From: Acidimicrobiia bacterium
Lineage (GTDB): Bacteria; Actinomycetota; Acidimicrobiia; Acidimicrobiales; Bin134
Direction: 5' to 3'
DNA: 51,516 nt
Assembly: GCA_009842675.1 (NCBI GenBank)
Contig: VYEX01000055.1
Coordinates: 1 to 51,516 of the forward strand
Part shown: positions 1 through 7,765 of the stretch, piece after piece
Layout: each line of letters starts with the position of its first letter
Position numbering within the stretch: the stretch's first letter is position 1
Translations under genes and position numbers: made by a program
Notes under the pieces: model-generated
Told to the model about the DNA's origin: nothing
Databases searched by the model: none
What the model saw: only the letters and a program-made list of their open reading frames with translations

Positions 1-764
1 GGGCGGGCGGAGGGGGAGATGGCGGCTTGGGCGAAGTGTTCGGGGGTCAAGTGGGCGGATAGCGAGCGGCGCAGCATCTTGCGGCGCTGGCCAAAGGCGG
101 TGCGGATTAGGGAGAACAGATGGTCGGGATCAGCTTCGACGGCTGGGGCTGGCAACCGCACCAGCCGGACCACCGCAGACGACACCCGGGGTCGGGGGTA
201 GAAAACCGTGGGAGGTACCGAGCGGACGATGCGGGCCTCGCACCAGTAGGCCACCTTGAGGGTGGGAATCCCGTAGGCCTTGGTGCCCACCGAGGCCACC
301 AGCCGATCGGCCACCTCCTTTTGCACCATGAAGGTGAAGGTCTCGATGCGGGGCTCGTTGTCCAGCAGGTCCAACAGCAGGGGAACGGCCACGTTGTAGG
401 GCAGGTTGGCCACCAGCGACCACCGCCTCTCGCGGGGGCCAAGCTTGGTGCGCCACTCCGGGGTGGTGGCATCGGCGTGGACGATCTCGATGTTGGGAGC
501 GTCGGCCACCTCGGCCAGAGGGGCCAGCAAGTGGCGGTCGGCCTCCACGGCCAGCACATGAACAACCTCGGCAGCCAGGGCTCGAGTGAGCGACCCCAAG
601 CCGGGGCCGATCTCGACCACCGAATCGTTGGGAGCCAGTTCCGCAGCCCGGACCATGGCATCGATGGTGTTGGGGTCGACCACAAAGTTCTGACCCATGG
701 CCCGGCTGGGAGCCAGGCCGTGGCGGTCCAGCAGGTCAAGAACCTGGGTGCGGGTAAGGGTCAT
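1..764 (-). CDS. rsmA: 16S rRNA dimethyladenosine transferase RsmA/KsgA (3' end cut by window edge)
   Basis: The enzyme dimethylates two adjacent adenines near the 3' end of 16S rRNA during 30S maturation, using SAM. I translated this frame directly from the minus strand: it starts at ATG 762-764 and stays open to the window edge, giving about 254 residues. The SAM-binding loop EIGPGLGS lies near residue 51-58 and the NLPYNV catalytic motif near 120-125, both hallmarks of the KsgA family. The C-terminal end is missing only because the window stops. The start overlaps the tatD stop in an ATGA junction, so the two are probably translationally coupled. The order metG-tatD-rsmA is a common bacterial arrangement. 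Confidence 0.93.
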   Translation of the reverse strand, partial: MTLTRTQVLDLLDRHGLAPSRAMGQNFVVDPNTIDAMVRAAELAPNDSVVEIGPGLGSLTRALAAEVVHVLAVEADRHLLAPLAEVADAPNIEIVHADATTPEWRTKLGPRERRWSLVANLPYNVAVPLLLDLLDNEPRIETFTFMVQKEVADRLVASVGTKAYGIPTLKVAYWCEARIVRSVPPTVFYPRPRVSSAVVRLVRLPAPAVEADPDHLFSLIRTAFGQRRKMLRRSLSAHLTPEHFAQAAISPSAR

Positions 765-1501
765 AGGCCATAGAAGGCGGCCGCGTTGTCCCAGGTGTGC
801 TCGGCCACCTGCTCCGGTGCGATGCCGTGGACTCGGGCCAGTGCCTCGCCCACCAGCGGCAGATTGGCAGGCGAGTTGGTTCTACCTCGCAGAGGTACCG
901 GGGCCAGATACGGCGAGTCTGTTTCCACCAGCAGCCGGTCTAGCGGGCACAGCTCGGCCGCGGCCCGCACATCGTCGGCCGAGGGGAAGGTCACGATGCC
1001 GCTGAATGACAAGTACGCCCCCCGATCAAGGGCGGCCCGGGCCTCGTCTGCCCCCCCGGTGAAACAGTGGAACACCGTGTGGTCGGGCACCCCGCCCTCG
1101 TCCAGGATGGCGAAGGTGTCGTCCCACGCCTCCCGAGTGTGGATCACCAGGGGCATCCGATGCCGATGGGCCATGTCGATCTGGACGGCGAACGCCGCCT
1201 GCTGGTCGGGTTGAGGGGAGTGGTTGTAGTGGTAGTCGAGCCCGCACTCCCCCACCGCCACCACTCGGTCGGATCCCAACAAATCCTCGATGCCGGCGAT
1301 GCCGTGGCGAGCCTCGTGAGGGTGAACTCCCGCCGTGGCCCACACACGATCGCTGGCTGCGGCCTTCGAAATGGCGGCCATCGAGGTGGCCAAATCGGTG
1401 CCGATGTCGATCATGCGCTCCACTCCGGCCGCCGTGGCCTGGGCGACCACCTCAACCAGCGTGTCCGACTCCAAATGACAGTGGTTGTCGATCCAGCGCA
1501 C
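761..1501 (-). CDS. tatD: TatD family metal-dependent hydrolase
   Basis: This is a putative metal-dependent DNase/hydrolase of the TatD TIM-barrel family, implicated in DNA end processing and repair. Visible family motifs are the N-terminal HxH (NHCH, residues 6-9), VGECGLDY, VIHTREAWDD, FHCFTGG and the C-terminal VETDSPYLAP. The length of 246 aa is normal. I chose GTG at 1501 because the family core begins right after it; the frame is open further upstream, but that sequence is antisense-like and has no family match. It starts 2 nt after the metG stop and ends in an ATGA overlap with rsmA, so the three form one minus-strand transcription unit. Confidence 0.92.
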   Translation of the reverse strand: MRWIDNHCHLESDTLVEVVAQATAAGVERMIDIGTDLATSMAAISKAAASDRVWATAGVHPHEARHGIAGIEDLLGSDRVVAVGECGLDYHYNHSPQPDQQAAFAVQIDMAHRHRMPLVIHTREAWDDTFAILDEGGVPDHTVFHCFTGGADEARAALDRGAYLSFSGIVTFPSADDVRAAAELCPLDRLLVETDSPYLAPVPLRGRTNSPANLPLVGEALARVHGIAPEQVAEHTWDNAAAFYGL

Positions 1502-1503
1502 CT

Positions 1504-3003
1504 TCAGCCCTTGAGGCGGGGGAACAGCGGATCGCCTTGGGCCACCGGCAAGCCGCCGGGATACTGCCCCCACACCGCAGCCGCGGGCAGCCGCTGATCG
1601 AGGGGAGATCCGTCCAACCCAAGGCGGGTCCACGCCGCCTCGCAGGAAGTGGGGATGGCCGGGCTGGCCAGCACGCACACGATGCGCAGAGCCTCCAAGG
1701 CGTTGCCCAGCACCGTGTTCACCAAGGGCCCTGGGTCCATCTTCCACGGCTCGGTGGCCTGCAAGTACTCATTGGTGTCGCGGATTAGCCGCCAAGTGGC
1801 CTCCAGCGCTACCGACGGCTGGAACCGGTCCCAGGCCGCGGCGGCGTCGGCGTACACCTCGGCGGCAATGTCGGCCAGCGGATGGTCGGGGTCGGGAGCA
1901 GGGCCGATCCCGTCGCACTTTTGGTGTACCAACGTGGACGACCGCTGCAACAGGTTGCCGAAGTTGTTGGCCAGATCGGTGTTGTAGCGGTGTTGGAGCG
2001 CCTCATGGCTGACCTCGCTGTCGGGGCCGAACGGCGTGTCCCGAAGCAGGGAATAGCGAAAGCCGTCCACGCCGAAGTCGTTGACGAGGTCGGTGGGCGA
2101 GATCTGGTTGAACGCCGACTTGGACATCTTCTCCCCGCCCACCAGCAGCCATCCGTGGACGTGATATTGCGGCAAGTCCTCCACCCCGGCGGCCAGGAGC
2201 ATGGCCGGCCAGTACACGCAGTGGAAGCGAATGATGTCCTTGCCCAGCAGGTGGCGCACCGACGGCCACCACTGGGCAAACCGCTCGTCGTCGTTCCCGT
2301 AGCCCGCCGCGGTGGCGTAGTTGGTGAGCGCGTCGTACCACACGTAGAACACGTGGCCCTCGGCCCAGGGCACCGGGATGCCCCAGTCGATGGAGGTGCG
2401 GGTGATGGAGATATCTCGCAGCCCGCCCCTGATGATGCCCAGCGCCTCGTTGCGATAGCCCTCGGGAGTGATGTTGGTGGGGTTGGACTCGAACCACTTC
2501 AACAGCGGCTCCTCGAACTCGGAGAGCTTGAAGAAGTAGTTCTCCTCGGTCATCCGCTCCACTCGGCCCGACTCGATGTCCTCCTCCGACACGTCTTCTT
2601 CTGACACGTAGGCCTCGTCCGACACTGAGTACCAACCGTCGTAGACCGCCGAGTAGATGTAACCGTTGTCGTAGGCCCGCTGCATGAGGGTCTGGACCGA
2701 ACGGTGGTGGCGGGGCTCGGTGGTGCGGATGAACTCGTCGTTAGCCACGCCGAGCTCGGCCCATACTTCCCGAAAGCGCTGACTGGTGCCGTCGGCCTGA
2801 TCTAGGGGAGACAGGCCGTTGGCCTCCGCGGCCCGCTGAACTTTGAGGCCGTGCTCGTCGGTCCCGGTCAGGTAGAAGACCTCTTCGCCCAACAGCCGAT
2901 GCCAGCGGGTGACGGCGTCACCGTTTAGCACGGTGTAGGCGTGGCCGATGTGGGGCGCGTCGTTGACGTAGAAGATCGGGGTCGTCAAGAAGTAGCGCGA
3001 CAC
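1504..3003 (-). CDS. metG: methionyl-tRNA synthetase
   Basis: This class Ia synthetase charges tRNA-Met with methionine in the cytoplasm. The HIGH signature is at residues 18-21 and KMSKS at 292-296, with the anticodon-binding helical domain following to residue 499. The connective-peptide region reads YDGWYSVSDEAYVSEEDV and lacks the zinc-knuckle cysteines of the E. coli type. It resembles the shorter, zinc-free MetRS seen in mycobacteria, and no C-terminal EMAP-like extension is present. It begins at ATG 3003, heads the metG-tatD-rsmA unit, and is followed by tatD after 2 nt. Confidence 0.96.
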   Translation of the reverse strand: MSRYFLTTPIFYVNDAPHIGHAYTVLNGDAVTRWHRLLGEEVFYLTGTDEHGLKVQRAAEANGLSPLDQADGTSQRFREVWAELGVANDEFIRTTEPRHHRSVQTLMQRAYDNGYIYSAVYDGWYSVSDEAYVSEEDVSEEDIESGRVERMTEENYFFKLSEFEEPLLKWFESNPTNITPEGYRNEALGIIRGGLRDISITRTSIDWGIPVPWAEGHVFYVWYDALTNYATAAGYGNDDERFAQWWPSVRHLLGKDIIRFHCVYWPAMLLAAGVEDLPQYHVHGWLLVGGEKMSKSAFNQISPTDLVNDFGVDGFRYSLLRDTPFGPDSEVSHEALQHRYNTDLANNFGNLLQRSSTLVHQKCDGIGPAPDPDHPLADIAAEVYADAAAAWDRFQPSVALEATWRLIRDTNEYLQATEPWKMDPGPLVNTVLGNALEALRIVCVLASPAIPTSCEAAWTRLGLDGSPLDQRLPAAAVWGQYPGGLPVAQGDPLFPRLKG

Positions 3004-3063
3004 CGGATCACCCTACTTTCCTCGGCCCGCTGTTCCCGATTGGGATGGCCCAAGTGCTCGGGG

Positions 3064-3528
3064 TCACTCCCCGAACATCTCGGCCGAGCGGCGGGCCAGC
3101 TCATCGGGGGCCACGTCCTCCACATGGGTGGACACGTTCCAGCGGTGGCCGAACGGGTCGGTGAACTGACCGCCCCGGTCGCCGTAGAAATGGGTCTCCA
3201 CCGGTCGTTCGGCGGTGGCCCCGGCAGCTACCGCCTTGGCGAAGGTGTCATCGGCGTCCTCCACGTACACCATGACAGTGACCGCAGTCCCGCCGATCTT
3301 CTTGGGGCCGATCACCCCCATCTCGGGATATTCGTCGGACACCATGATGATGCTGTCGCCGATGGCCACCTCGGCGTGGCCGATCATTCCTCCGGGGGCA
3401 GATATCCGCATGCGCTCGGTGGCGCCGAACACCTCGACCATGAAGTCGATGGCCGCGGCCGCGCCGTCCACGCACAGGTAGGGGGTGACACGGGGGTAGT
3501 CGTCGGGAATGGGCTTTACGTCGCTCAT
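3064..3528 (-). CDS. VOC-superfamily (PhnB/glyoxalase-like) protein
   Basis: This 154-aa protein has the paired beta-alpha-beta-beta-beta layout of the vicinal oxygen chelate superfamily. The segment YLCVDGAAAAIDFMVEVFGA is typical of PhnB-like members, and the second half contains VYVEDADDTFAKAVAAGA and FGDR/DPFGHRW-type ends. The family includes glyoxalases, dioxygenases and antibiotic-binding proteins, but this subgroup has no settled substrate. The start is ATG 3528. It sits alone between metG and rsmI on the same strand, and no enzymatic role follows from the neighbours. Confidence 0.8.
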   Translation of the reverse strand: MSDVKPIPDDYPRVTPYLCVDGAAAAIDFMVEVFGATERMRISAPGGMIGHAEVAIGDSIIMVSDEYPEMGVIGPKKIGGTAVTVMVYVEDADDTFAKAVAAGATAERPVETHFYGDRGGQFTDPFGHRWNVSTHVEDVAPDELARRSAEMFGE

Positions 3529-3576
3529 GGGGACTCCTCTGCCAACTAGGCCAGTGCTTTGGGGTCTCTGGAAGGG

Positions 3577-4404
3577 TCAGTCTTTCAGACTGATCTGGTA
3601 CACGGCTCGTCGGGACACTCCGAGGTCGGCGGCCACCGCGGCGGCCGCATCCCGGCGGGACAATCCGTCGGCCAACCTCTCCTCGAGCGCCGCTCTGATT
3701 TGGGGCACCGAGGGCGGAGCAGGGTCGGGGCAACCGGCCACCACCAGCACGTATTCGCCCCGGGGCTCTGCCTCGCCTACCTGGGCAACGGCATCGGCCA
3801 TGGTGCCCCGCCATACCTCCTCGTGCAGCTTGGTCTGCTCCCGCACGATGGCGATCGCCCGATCCCCGCCCAGCGCTGAGGCCAGGTCGCCCAGGGTGCG
3901 GGCCAGCCGGTGCGGCGCTTCAAACAGCACCATGGTGCGAGGCTCGACCGACAGCGCGTGGAGGCGATCGGTGCGGTGGCGCCCCTTCTTGGGCAGAAAT
4001 CCCTCAAAGCAAAAGCGCCCGGTGGGCAGGCCGCTCACCACCAGGGCCGACAAGGCAGCCGACGGGCCGGGTACGGCCTCCACCTCGGCTCCGACCTTGA
4101 GCACCGCCTGCACCACCTTGGCCCCCGGATCAGAGACCGCCGGAGTGCCGGCATCGGTGACCAGGGCCACAATGTTCCCGGCGACGATCAGGTCGGCGAT
4201 CTCGGCTGCACTGGCCTTTTCGGTGTGCTCATTGACCACCAGCAATCGGGGCGCGCTCACCCCGGCATGGGCCAGCAGTTTTCCGGTGCGACGAGTGTCC
4301 TCGCAGGCCACCACGTCAGCGTCGGCCAATGCCTCCACCGCTCTCGGGGACAGGTCGCCCAGATTGCCAATCGGGGTGGCAACCAAAACCAGCTTTCCAG
4401 CCAT
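3577..4404 (-). CDS. rsmI: 16S rRNA 2'-O-ribose C1402 methyltransferase RsmI
   Basis: RsmI methylates the 2'-O of C1402 in the decoding centre of 16S rRNA with SAM. The protein (275 aa) starts with LVLVATPIGNLGDLS, followed by ACEDTRRTGKLL and VTDAGTPAVSDPG, the diagnostic blocks of this tetrapyrrole-methylase-fold family. The C-terminal region (GLSRRDAAAAVAADLGVSRRAVYQISL) looks like the short helical domain found in many RsmI proteins. ATG 4404 is the start. A 37-bp tandem repeat lies immediately upstream, between this gene and the DUF192 gene. Confidence 0.95.
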   Translation of the reverse strand: MAGKLVLVATPIGNLGDLSPRAVEALADADVVACEDTRRTGKLLAHAGVSAPRLLVVNEHTEKASAAEIADLIVAGNIVALVTDAGTPAVSDPGAKVVQAVLKVGAEVEAVPGPSAALSALVVSGLPTGRFCFEGFLPKKGRHRTDRLHALSVEPRTMVLFEAPHRLARTLGDLASALGGDRAIAIVREQTKLHEEVWRGTMADAVAQVGEAEPRGEYVLVVAGCPDPAPPSVPQIRAALEERLADGLSRRDAAAAVAADLGVSRRAVYQISLKD

Positions 4405-4415
4405 GCTTCCTCCCC

Positions 4416-4489
4416 AATCCTGGAGCTTGTCTATCCCCGACGGGGATCACCTAATCCAGGAGCTTGTCTATCCCCGATGGGGATCACTA
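4416..4489. repeat. two-copy 37-bp tandem repeat with palindromic cores
   Basis: Two near-identical 37-bp units occupy 4416-4452 and 4453-4489; the visible differences are at the CTGG/CAGG, GAC/GAT and terminal positions. Each carries an inverted repeat, ATCCCC-GAC-GGGGAT in the first and ATCCCC-GAT-GGGGAT in the second. The second unit overlaps the 3' end of the DUF192 gene (stop at 4468), so it supplies that protein's last residues. This could be a small intergenic palindromic repeat family, a pair of operator sites for rsmI, or a simple slippage duplication. Confidence 0.75.
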
Positions 4490-4821
4490 GCAGTCTGTCG
4501 CACTTCCAATCGATCGCCGGGCTTTAGGCCCCAGCGGGTAAACGAACCGGCCTCGGCCTCCAGCACCGCCCGGGCCCGCCATACCGGCAGGCCAACCCGA
4601 AAGCGGGCCATGGTAGTTGCTTTCAGCACCACCAGATTGCGGTCCAGATAGGCCACGTCAATGGGAAAGCGCATGCCCAGGGTGTGGACCGATAGCGCCG
4701 GTCGCAGCAGCAGCGCATTGTCGAACTCGTCGCGGCCCAGCAGTCCAAGGGCCCGTTCCCGCCAGCCGGTGGCGAATTCCACGGTGGCCAGCACCCGGTC
4801 GTCACAGACGAGCCACGCCAT
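4468..4821 (-). CDS. DUF192 family protein
   Basis: This is a small protein of the DUF192 fold (117 aa from ATG 4821). Family hallmarks are the GWRERALGLLGRDEF segment near residue 20 and the later TLGMRFPIDVAYLDRNLVVL block. No signal peptide is visible, unlike many family members. The function is not established; homologues are often secreted or fused to other domains. A TTG at 4836 could add five residues. The last codons run into the 37-bp tandem repeat, so the C-terminus (DPHRG) comes from repeat sequence. Confidence 0.8.
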   Translation of the reverse strand: MAWLVCDDRVLATVEFATGWRERALGLLGRDEFDNALLLRPALSVHTLGMRFPIDVAYLDRNLVVLKATTMARFRVGLPVWRARAVLEAEAGSFTRWGLKPGDRLEVRQTASDPHRG

Positions 4822-4874
4822 CTCATGATTTTCCAACTCCAGCGGCGTTTGTTCAAGAGGGACTTTGACAACCG

Positions 4875-5951
4875 CTAAACGTTGAAGCGAATCTCCATCA
4901 CGTCGCCGTCGGCCACCAGGTAGTCGCGGCCCTCGGTGCGCATCACGCCCAGTTCCTTGGACTTGGTCCAGCCGCCCGCCTCCAGCAGCTCCTGCCAGCC
5001 GATCACGTCGGCCCGAATAAACCCCCGCTGGAAGTCGGTGTGGATGCGCCCGGCGGCCTCCGGGGCGGTGGCGCCCATGCGGAAGGTCCAGGCCCGGGTC
5101 TCCTTGTCGCCGGTGGTGAAGAAGGTGCGCAATCCCAGCAGGTCGTAGGCCGCGTGGGTGAACCGGCCCAAGGCACCTTCGCCCAGGCCCAGGCCATCGA
5201 GCATCTCGGTCCGCTCCTCAGCGGGAAGCTGGGCGGCCTCGGCCTCGAGTTGCACGCACACCGCCATAACCCCGGCCCGGTCGTCCAGCTCGGCGGCCAC
5301 CGGCTCGATCACCGCATCGGCATCGTTGAGCTGGTCCTCGCCGATGTTGACCACTGCCAGCACCGGGCGATTGGTGAGCAAGAAGCTCTCCCGCAGGTCG
5401 GCCCGTTGGCCGGCGGCCAAATCGCTGCGATAAATCGGGATACCCTCGCCCAACACGTCGGCGGCAGCTTCCAAAGCGGCCACCTCCCCGGCCAGCGAAC
5501 GGTCTTGCACCGCAGACTTGCGCCGTTTGACCAGCCGGTTCTCCACCGAATCCAAATCGGCCAGCGTCAACTCGATCTCCAACACCCGTAGGTGCTCCAA
5601 CGGGTCGGTGGGGCCGGGCACGTCGGGGTCGACGAAGGCCCGGAGAACGAACACCACCGCGTCCACTTCCCGAATGCCAGCCAGAAACTGATTGCCCAGC
5701 CCCTCGCCTCGGCTGGCCCCCTCCACCAGGCCGCCGATGTCGGTGAATTGCACGCTGGCCGGGGTCACGGTGCGAGAGCCGCTGAGCTCGGCGATGGCGT
5801 CAAGACGGGGGTCGACCACCTTGGCCACGCCCACGTTGGAGCTGGTGGTGGCAAACGCATACGGCGCGGCCAGCACGTCCGACCCGATCAAGGCGTTGTA
5901 CAGGGAGGACTTGCCGGAATTGGGCAAACCGACGAACCCGAAGCGTTCCAC
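4875..5951 (-). CDS. ychF: YchF/OLA1 family redox-regulated ATPase
   Basis: This Obg-related P-loop NTPase prefers ATP and associates with ribosomes and stress responses. The G1 loop GLPNSGKS is at residues 8-15 and the G3 region reads DIGGLVEGASRGEGLGNQFL. The G4 position has NIGE instead of NKxD, the NxxE-type change that marks the ATP-specific YchF branch. The C-terminal TGS-like domain ends in YLVADGDVMEIRFNV. Length is 358 aa and the start is GTG 5951. It is divergent from the bL37-like gene across a 54-bp gap. Confidence 0.95.
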   Translation of the reverse strand: MERFGFVGLPNSGKSSLYNALIGSDVLAAPYAFATTSSNVGVAKVVDPRLDAIAELSGSRTVTPASVQFTDIGGLVEGASRGEGLGNQFLAGIREVDAVVFVLRAFVDPDVPGPTDPLEHLRVLEIELTLADLDSVENRLVKRRKSAVQDRSLAGEVAALEAAADVLGEGIPIYRSDLAAGQRADLRESFLLTNRPVLAVVNIGEDQLNDADAVIEPVAAELDDRAGVMAVCVQLEAEAAQLPAEERTEMLDGLGLGEGALGRFTHAAYDLLGLRTFFTTGDKETRAWTFRMGATAPEAAGRIHTDFQRGFIRADVIGWQELLEAGGWTKSKELGVMRTEGRDYLVADGDVMEIRFNV

Positions 5952-5977
5952 GGGTCGTTCACGCTAGCCCCGGCCGG

Positions 5978-6000
5978 TACTATTTCTAGAGACGCGGAGG
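5978..6000 (+). promoter_or_regulatory. -10 element and Shine-Dalgarno for the bL37-like gene
   Basis: In the 54-bp ychF/bL37 gap, TACTAT at 5978-5983 fits a sigma-70-type -10 box, and GCGGAGG at 5994-6000 is a strong ribosome binding site 5 nt before ATG 6006. The -35 region is weak (TCGTTC near 5955-5960). This supports real expression of the 29-codon gene. Confidence 0.4.
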
Positions 6001-6005
6001 TTCGA

Positions 6006-6095
6006 ATGTCGAAGCGCACCCAAAAACGCAAGGCCCGAGCGCGGCGCAAGAAGGCCAACCATGGGCGGAAGCCCAATGCCGGGCGCAACAGCTGA
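6006..6095 (+). CDS. bL37-like small basic ribosomal protein (29 aa)
   Basis: This is a very short, highly basic protein, with Lys/Arg making up about half its residues, that ends KKANHGRKPNAGRNS. The KANHGxxPN motif and overall length match my recollection of bL37, the miniature large-subunit protein described in mycobacterial ribosomes (about 24 aa). It has its own strong Shine-Dalgarno sequence and a -10 box. The stop codon lies inside the next gene, whose reading frame starts at 6061. Most gene callers would miss it. The role in the 50S subunit is inferred from the match. Confidence 0.82.
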   Translation: MSKRTQKRKARARRKKANHGRKPNAGRNS

Positions 6096-6519
6096 GCCGA
6101 GCTCTTCCACGCCGGGCGCAACAGCTGAGCCCAACCCTCCCTCTCCGCCCCTCCCCTCGGGCACGCTGATCTACGACGGCGATTGCGGGTTCTGCACCGC
6201 CACGGCCCGCTGGGCTGAGCGTCGGCTGAACGACGACTACCGGGTAGTCCCCTCCCAGCAGGCCGACCTGGCTGCTGTCGGCCTCACCCAAGATGACGTG
6301 GCCCGCTCAGCCTGGTGGATCGACCCCGACCGCAGTCGCTTCGACGAACACCGATGCATCGCCAAAGCCCTGAGAGCCATGCGCGCTCCCTGGCCCGCGC
6401 TAGGCCGCCTGCTCACCTTGGGACCAATCAGCCCGCTCGCTGGATGGACTTATCGCCTAATAGCTGGGAATCGATACCGCCTGCCTCGATTCGGCAGCCC
6501 TACAAAGTGCGATAGGTAG
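6061..6519 (+). CDS. DUF393 / DCC-family thiol-disulfide oxidoreductase-like protein
   Basis: The signature YDGDCGFC (about residue 38-45) defines the DCC family, a thioredoxin-like group with a CxxC-type site (here DCGFC). The rest of the 152-aa protein fits the family, with SAWWIDPDRSRFDEHRCIAKAL and a C-terminal hydrophobic stretch (LLTLGPISPLAGWTY). Partners and substrates are unknown. ATG 6061 and ATG 6076 are both possible starts. Either places the N-terminus inside the bL37-like gene in another frame, and the first 25 residues are low-complexity sequence created partly by the 33-bp duplication. A later GTG/TTG start cannot be excluded. Confidence 0.8.
   Translation: MGGSPMPGATAEPSSSTPGATAEPNPPSPPLPSGTLIYDGDCGFCTATARWAERRLNDDYRVVPSQQADLAAVGLTQDDVARSAWWIDPDRSRFDEHRCIAKALRAMRAPWPALGRLLTLGPISPLAGWTYRLIAGNRYRLPRFGSPTKCDR
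6078..6131. repeat. 21-bp direct repeat with 33-bp period at the bL37/DCC junction
   Basis: Identical 21-bp copies sit at 6078-6098 and 6111-6131. The period of 33 bp is exactly 11 codons, so in the downstream frame it yields PGATAEP twice. The first copy contains the stop codon of the bL37-like gene. It looks like an in-frame slippage duplication that lengthened the start of the DCC protein. Confidence 0.85.
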
Positions 6520-6544
6520 CCGCGGCGACAGTTCAGGCAGCGGC

Positions 6545-7681
6545 TCAGACCGCGGCGGCCTCGTCGAGCTGGAAGTCCTCGTACTCCTCGCCGGTGTCCA
6601 CCCAGTCTTCGAACTCGATTACGTGGATCTCCTCGAACCGACGCCGCAGCCAGCCGTCGCCGGCATCCAGCAGGCCCAGCTTCTTGCAGTTGGGCACGAT
6701 CTTGGAGAACAGGATGTTCTGGAACGGCTTCTGGTCGGCGGGCAGCGACAGGAAGTTCTCCACCATGGGCCGCACCGGCACGCCCAGGCGCTCCCACACC
6801 TCTTGCGACAGGAACCGGTCGCGCATCCGCACCGCAGCCTCAAAGGCGAACTCCTGGCGCTCACGAAGCTCAGGAACGGTTAACTCGCTATAGAACTCCT
6901 GGAGGCTGAGCACCCCGAAGGCCACATGGCGGGCCTCGTCGGCCATCACATAGCGAAGGAGCTGCTTGAGCAGCGGCTCGGGGGTGAGCTGGTACATGAA
7001 GCCGAAGGCGGCCAAGGCCAGACCCTCCACCATGATCTGCATGCCCAGGTAGGTCATGTCCCAGCGGCTGTCGTTGATGATGTCGTCGAGCAGCATCTTG
7101 AGGTGGACGTTGATGGGATAGGAGTCGCCCAGCTTGGTTTCGATGTACTGGCCGAACACCTCCACATGGCGGGCCTCGTCCACCACCTGGGTGGCGGCGT
7201 AGTACTTGGCGTCGATCCACGGCACGGTCTCGACGATCTTGGCGGTACACAGCAGAGCCCCCTGCTCGCCGTGGAGGAACTGACTCATCCGCCACTTGAA
7301 GCTCTCAAGGGAGAACTCCCGCCACTCAGCCTCGCCCCAGTTGTCGGTGGGGAGACGGCGACTCTTGTCGGGCTCAAACTCGGGAGTGAAATTGGACTCG
7401 GAGAAAACAGAGAACGCCTCATAGGGGTCCACCTCAATCGACCAGTCCAGGTCGGTTTGGGCGTTCCACTGCGACGTCTTGGCCTTCTCATACAGGCGCT
7501 CCAACTGCGGCCGGGCGCCCTTGGCGTAATCCCAGGTGAACAGGGCATCGCTGTTGTCCTGCACCGCGTGGATTTTCGAAGTGACGTCGCTGTTGGCTCG
7601 AGAGATATCGATGATGGTGTCGATGTCGTTGACGTCGGCGCGTCCGATGATCTCTTCGTCTGTGCGAGTGGGCGGAGCCAT
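6545..7681 (-). CDS. ferritin-like diiron protein (AurF/RNR-R2-like oxygenase)
   Basis: This 378-aa helical protein contains two ExxH-type pairs in DEARH contexts: DEARHVEVF (E169, H172) and DEARHVAFG (E249, H252). Additional Glu residues at E139 (HGEQ) and E219 (MVEG) complete a six-ligand carboxylate-bridged diiron site, the arrangement of the AurF and R2-like families. Those enzymes activate O2 for N-oxygenation, desaturation or radical formation; the substrate here is unknown. The start is ATG 7681. It is followed, upstream on the same strand, by an SDR gene 85 bp away, which may supply or consume the oxidised product, but this is only positional inference. Confidence 0.82.
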   Translation of the reverse strand: MAPPTRTDEEIIGRADVNDIDTIIDISRANSDVTSKIHAVQDNSDALFTWDYAKGARPQLERLYEKAKTSQWNAQTDLDWSIEVDPYEAFSVFSESNFTPEFEPDKSRRLPTDNWGEAEWREFSLESFKWRMSQFLHGEQGALLCTAKIVETVPWIDAKYYAATQVVDEARHVEVFGQYIETKLGDSYPINVHLKMLLDDIINDSRWDMTYLGMQIMVEGLALAAFGFMYQLTPEPLLKQLLRYVMADEARHVAFGVLSLQEFYSELTVPELRERQEFAFEAAVRMRDRFLSQEVWERLGVPVRPMVENFLSLPADQKPFQNILFSKIVPNCKKLGLLDAGDGWLRRRFEEIHVIEFEDWVDTGEEYEDFQLDEAAAV

Positions 7682-7765
7682 GCGTCTCTCCTCTGCCGCC
7701 GGGGGCCAGGCTGATTAGCTGAATAATACCGCCAATGCTTGGATTTGAGACTTTGCGGCGCCCAG

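Noticed and set aside
107..773. Several long overlapping open frames on both strands at the left end
   Set aside because: They are shadows of the truncated rsmA frame, which alone carries family motifs and runs off the window edge.
4437..4484. LexA-type or CRISPR-like repeats
   Set aside because: Only two adjacent copies without unique spacers, so not CRISPR; the ATCCCC/GGGGAT arms do not match an SOS box.
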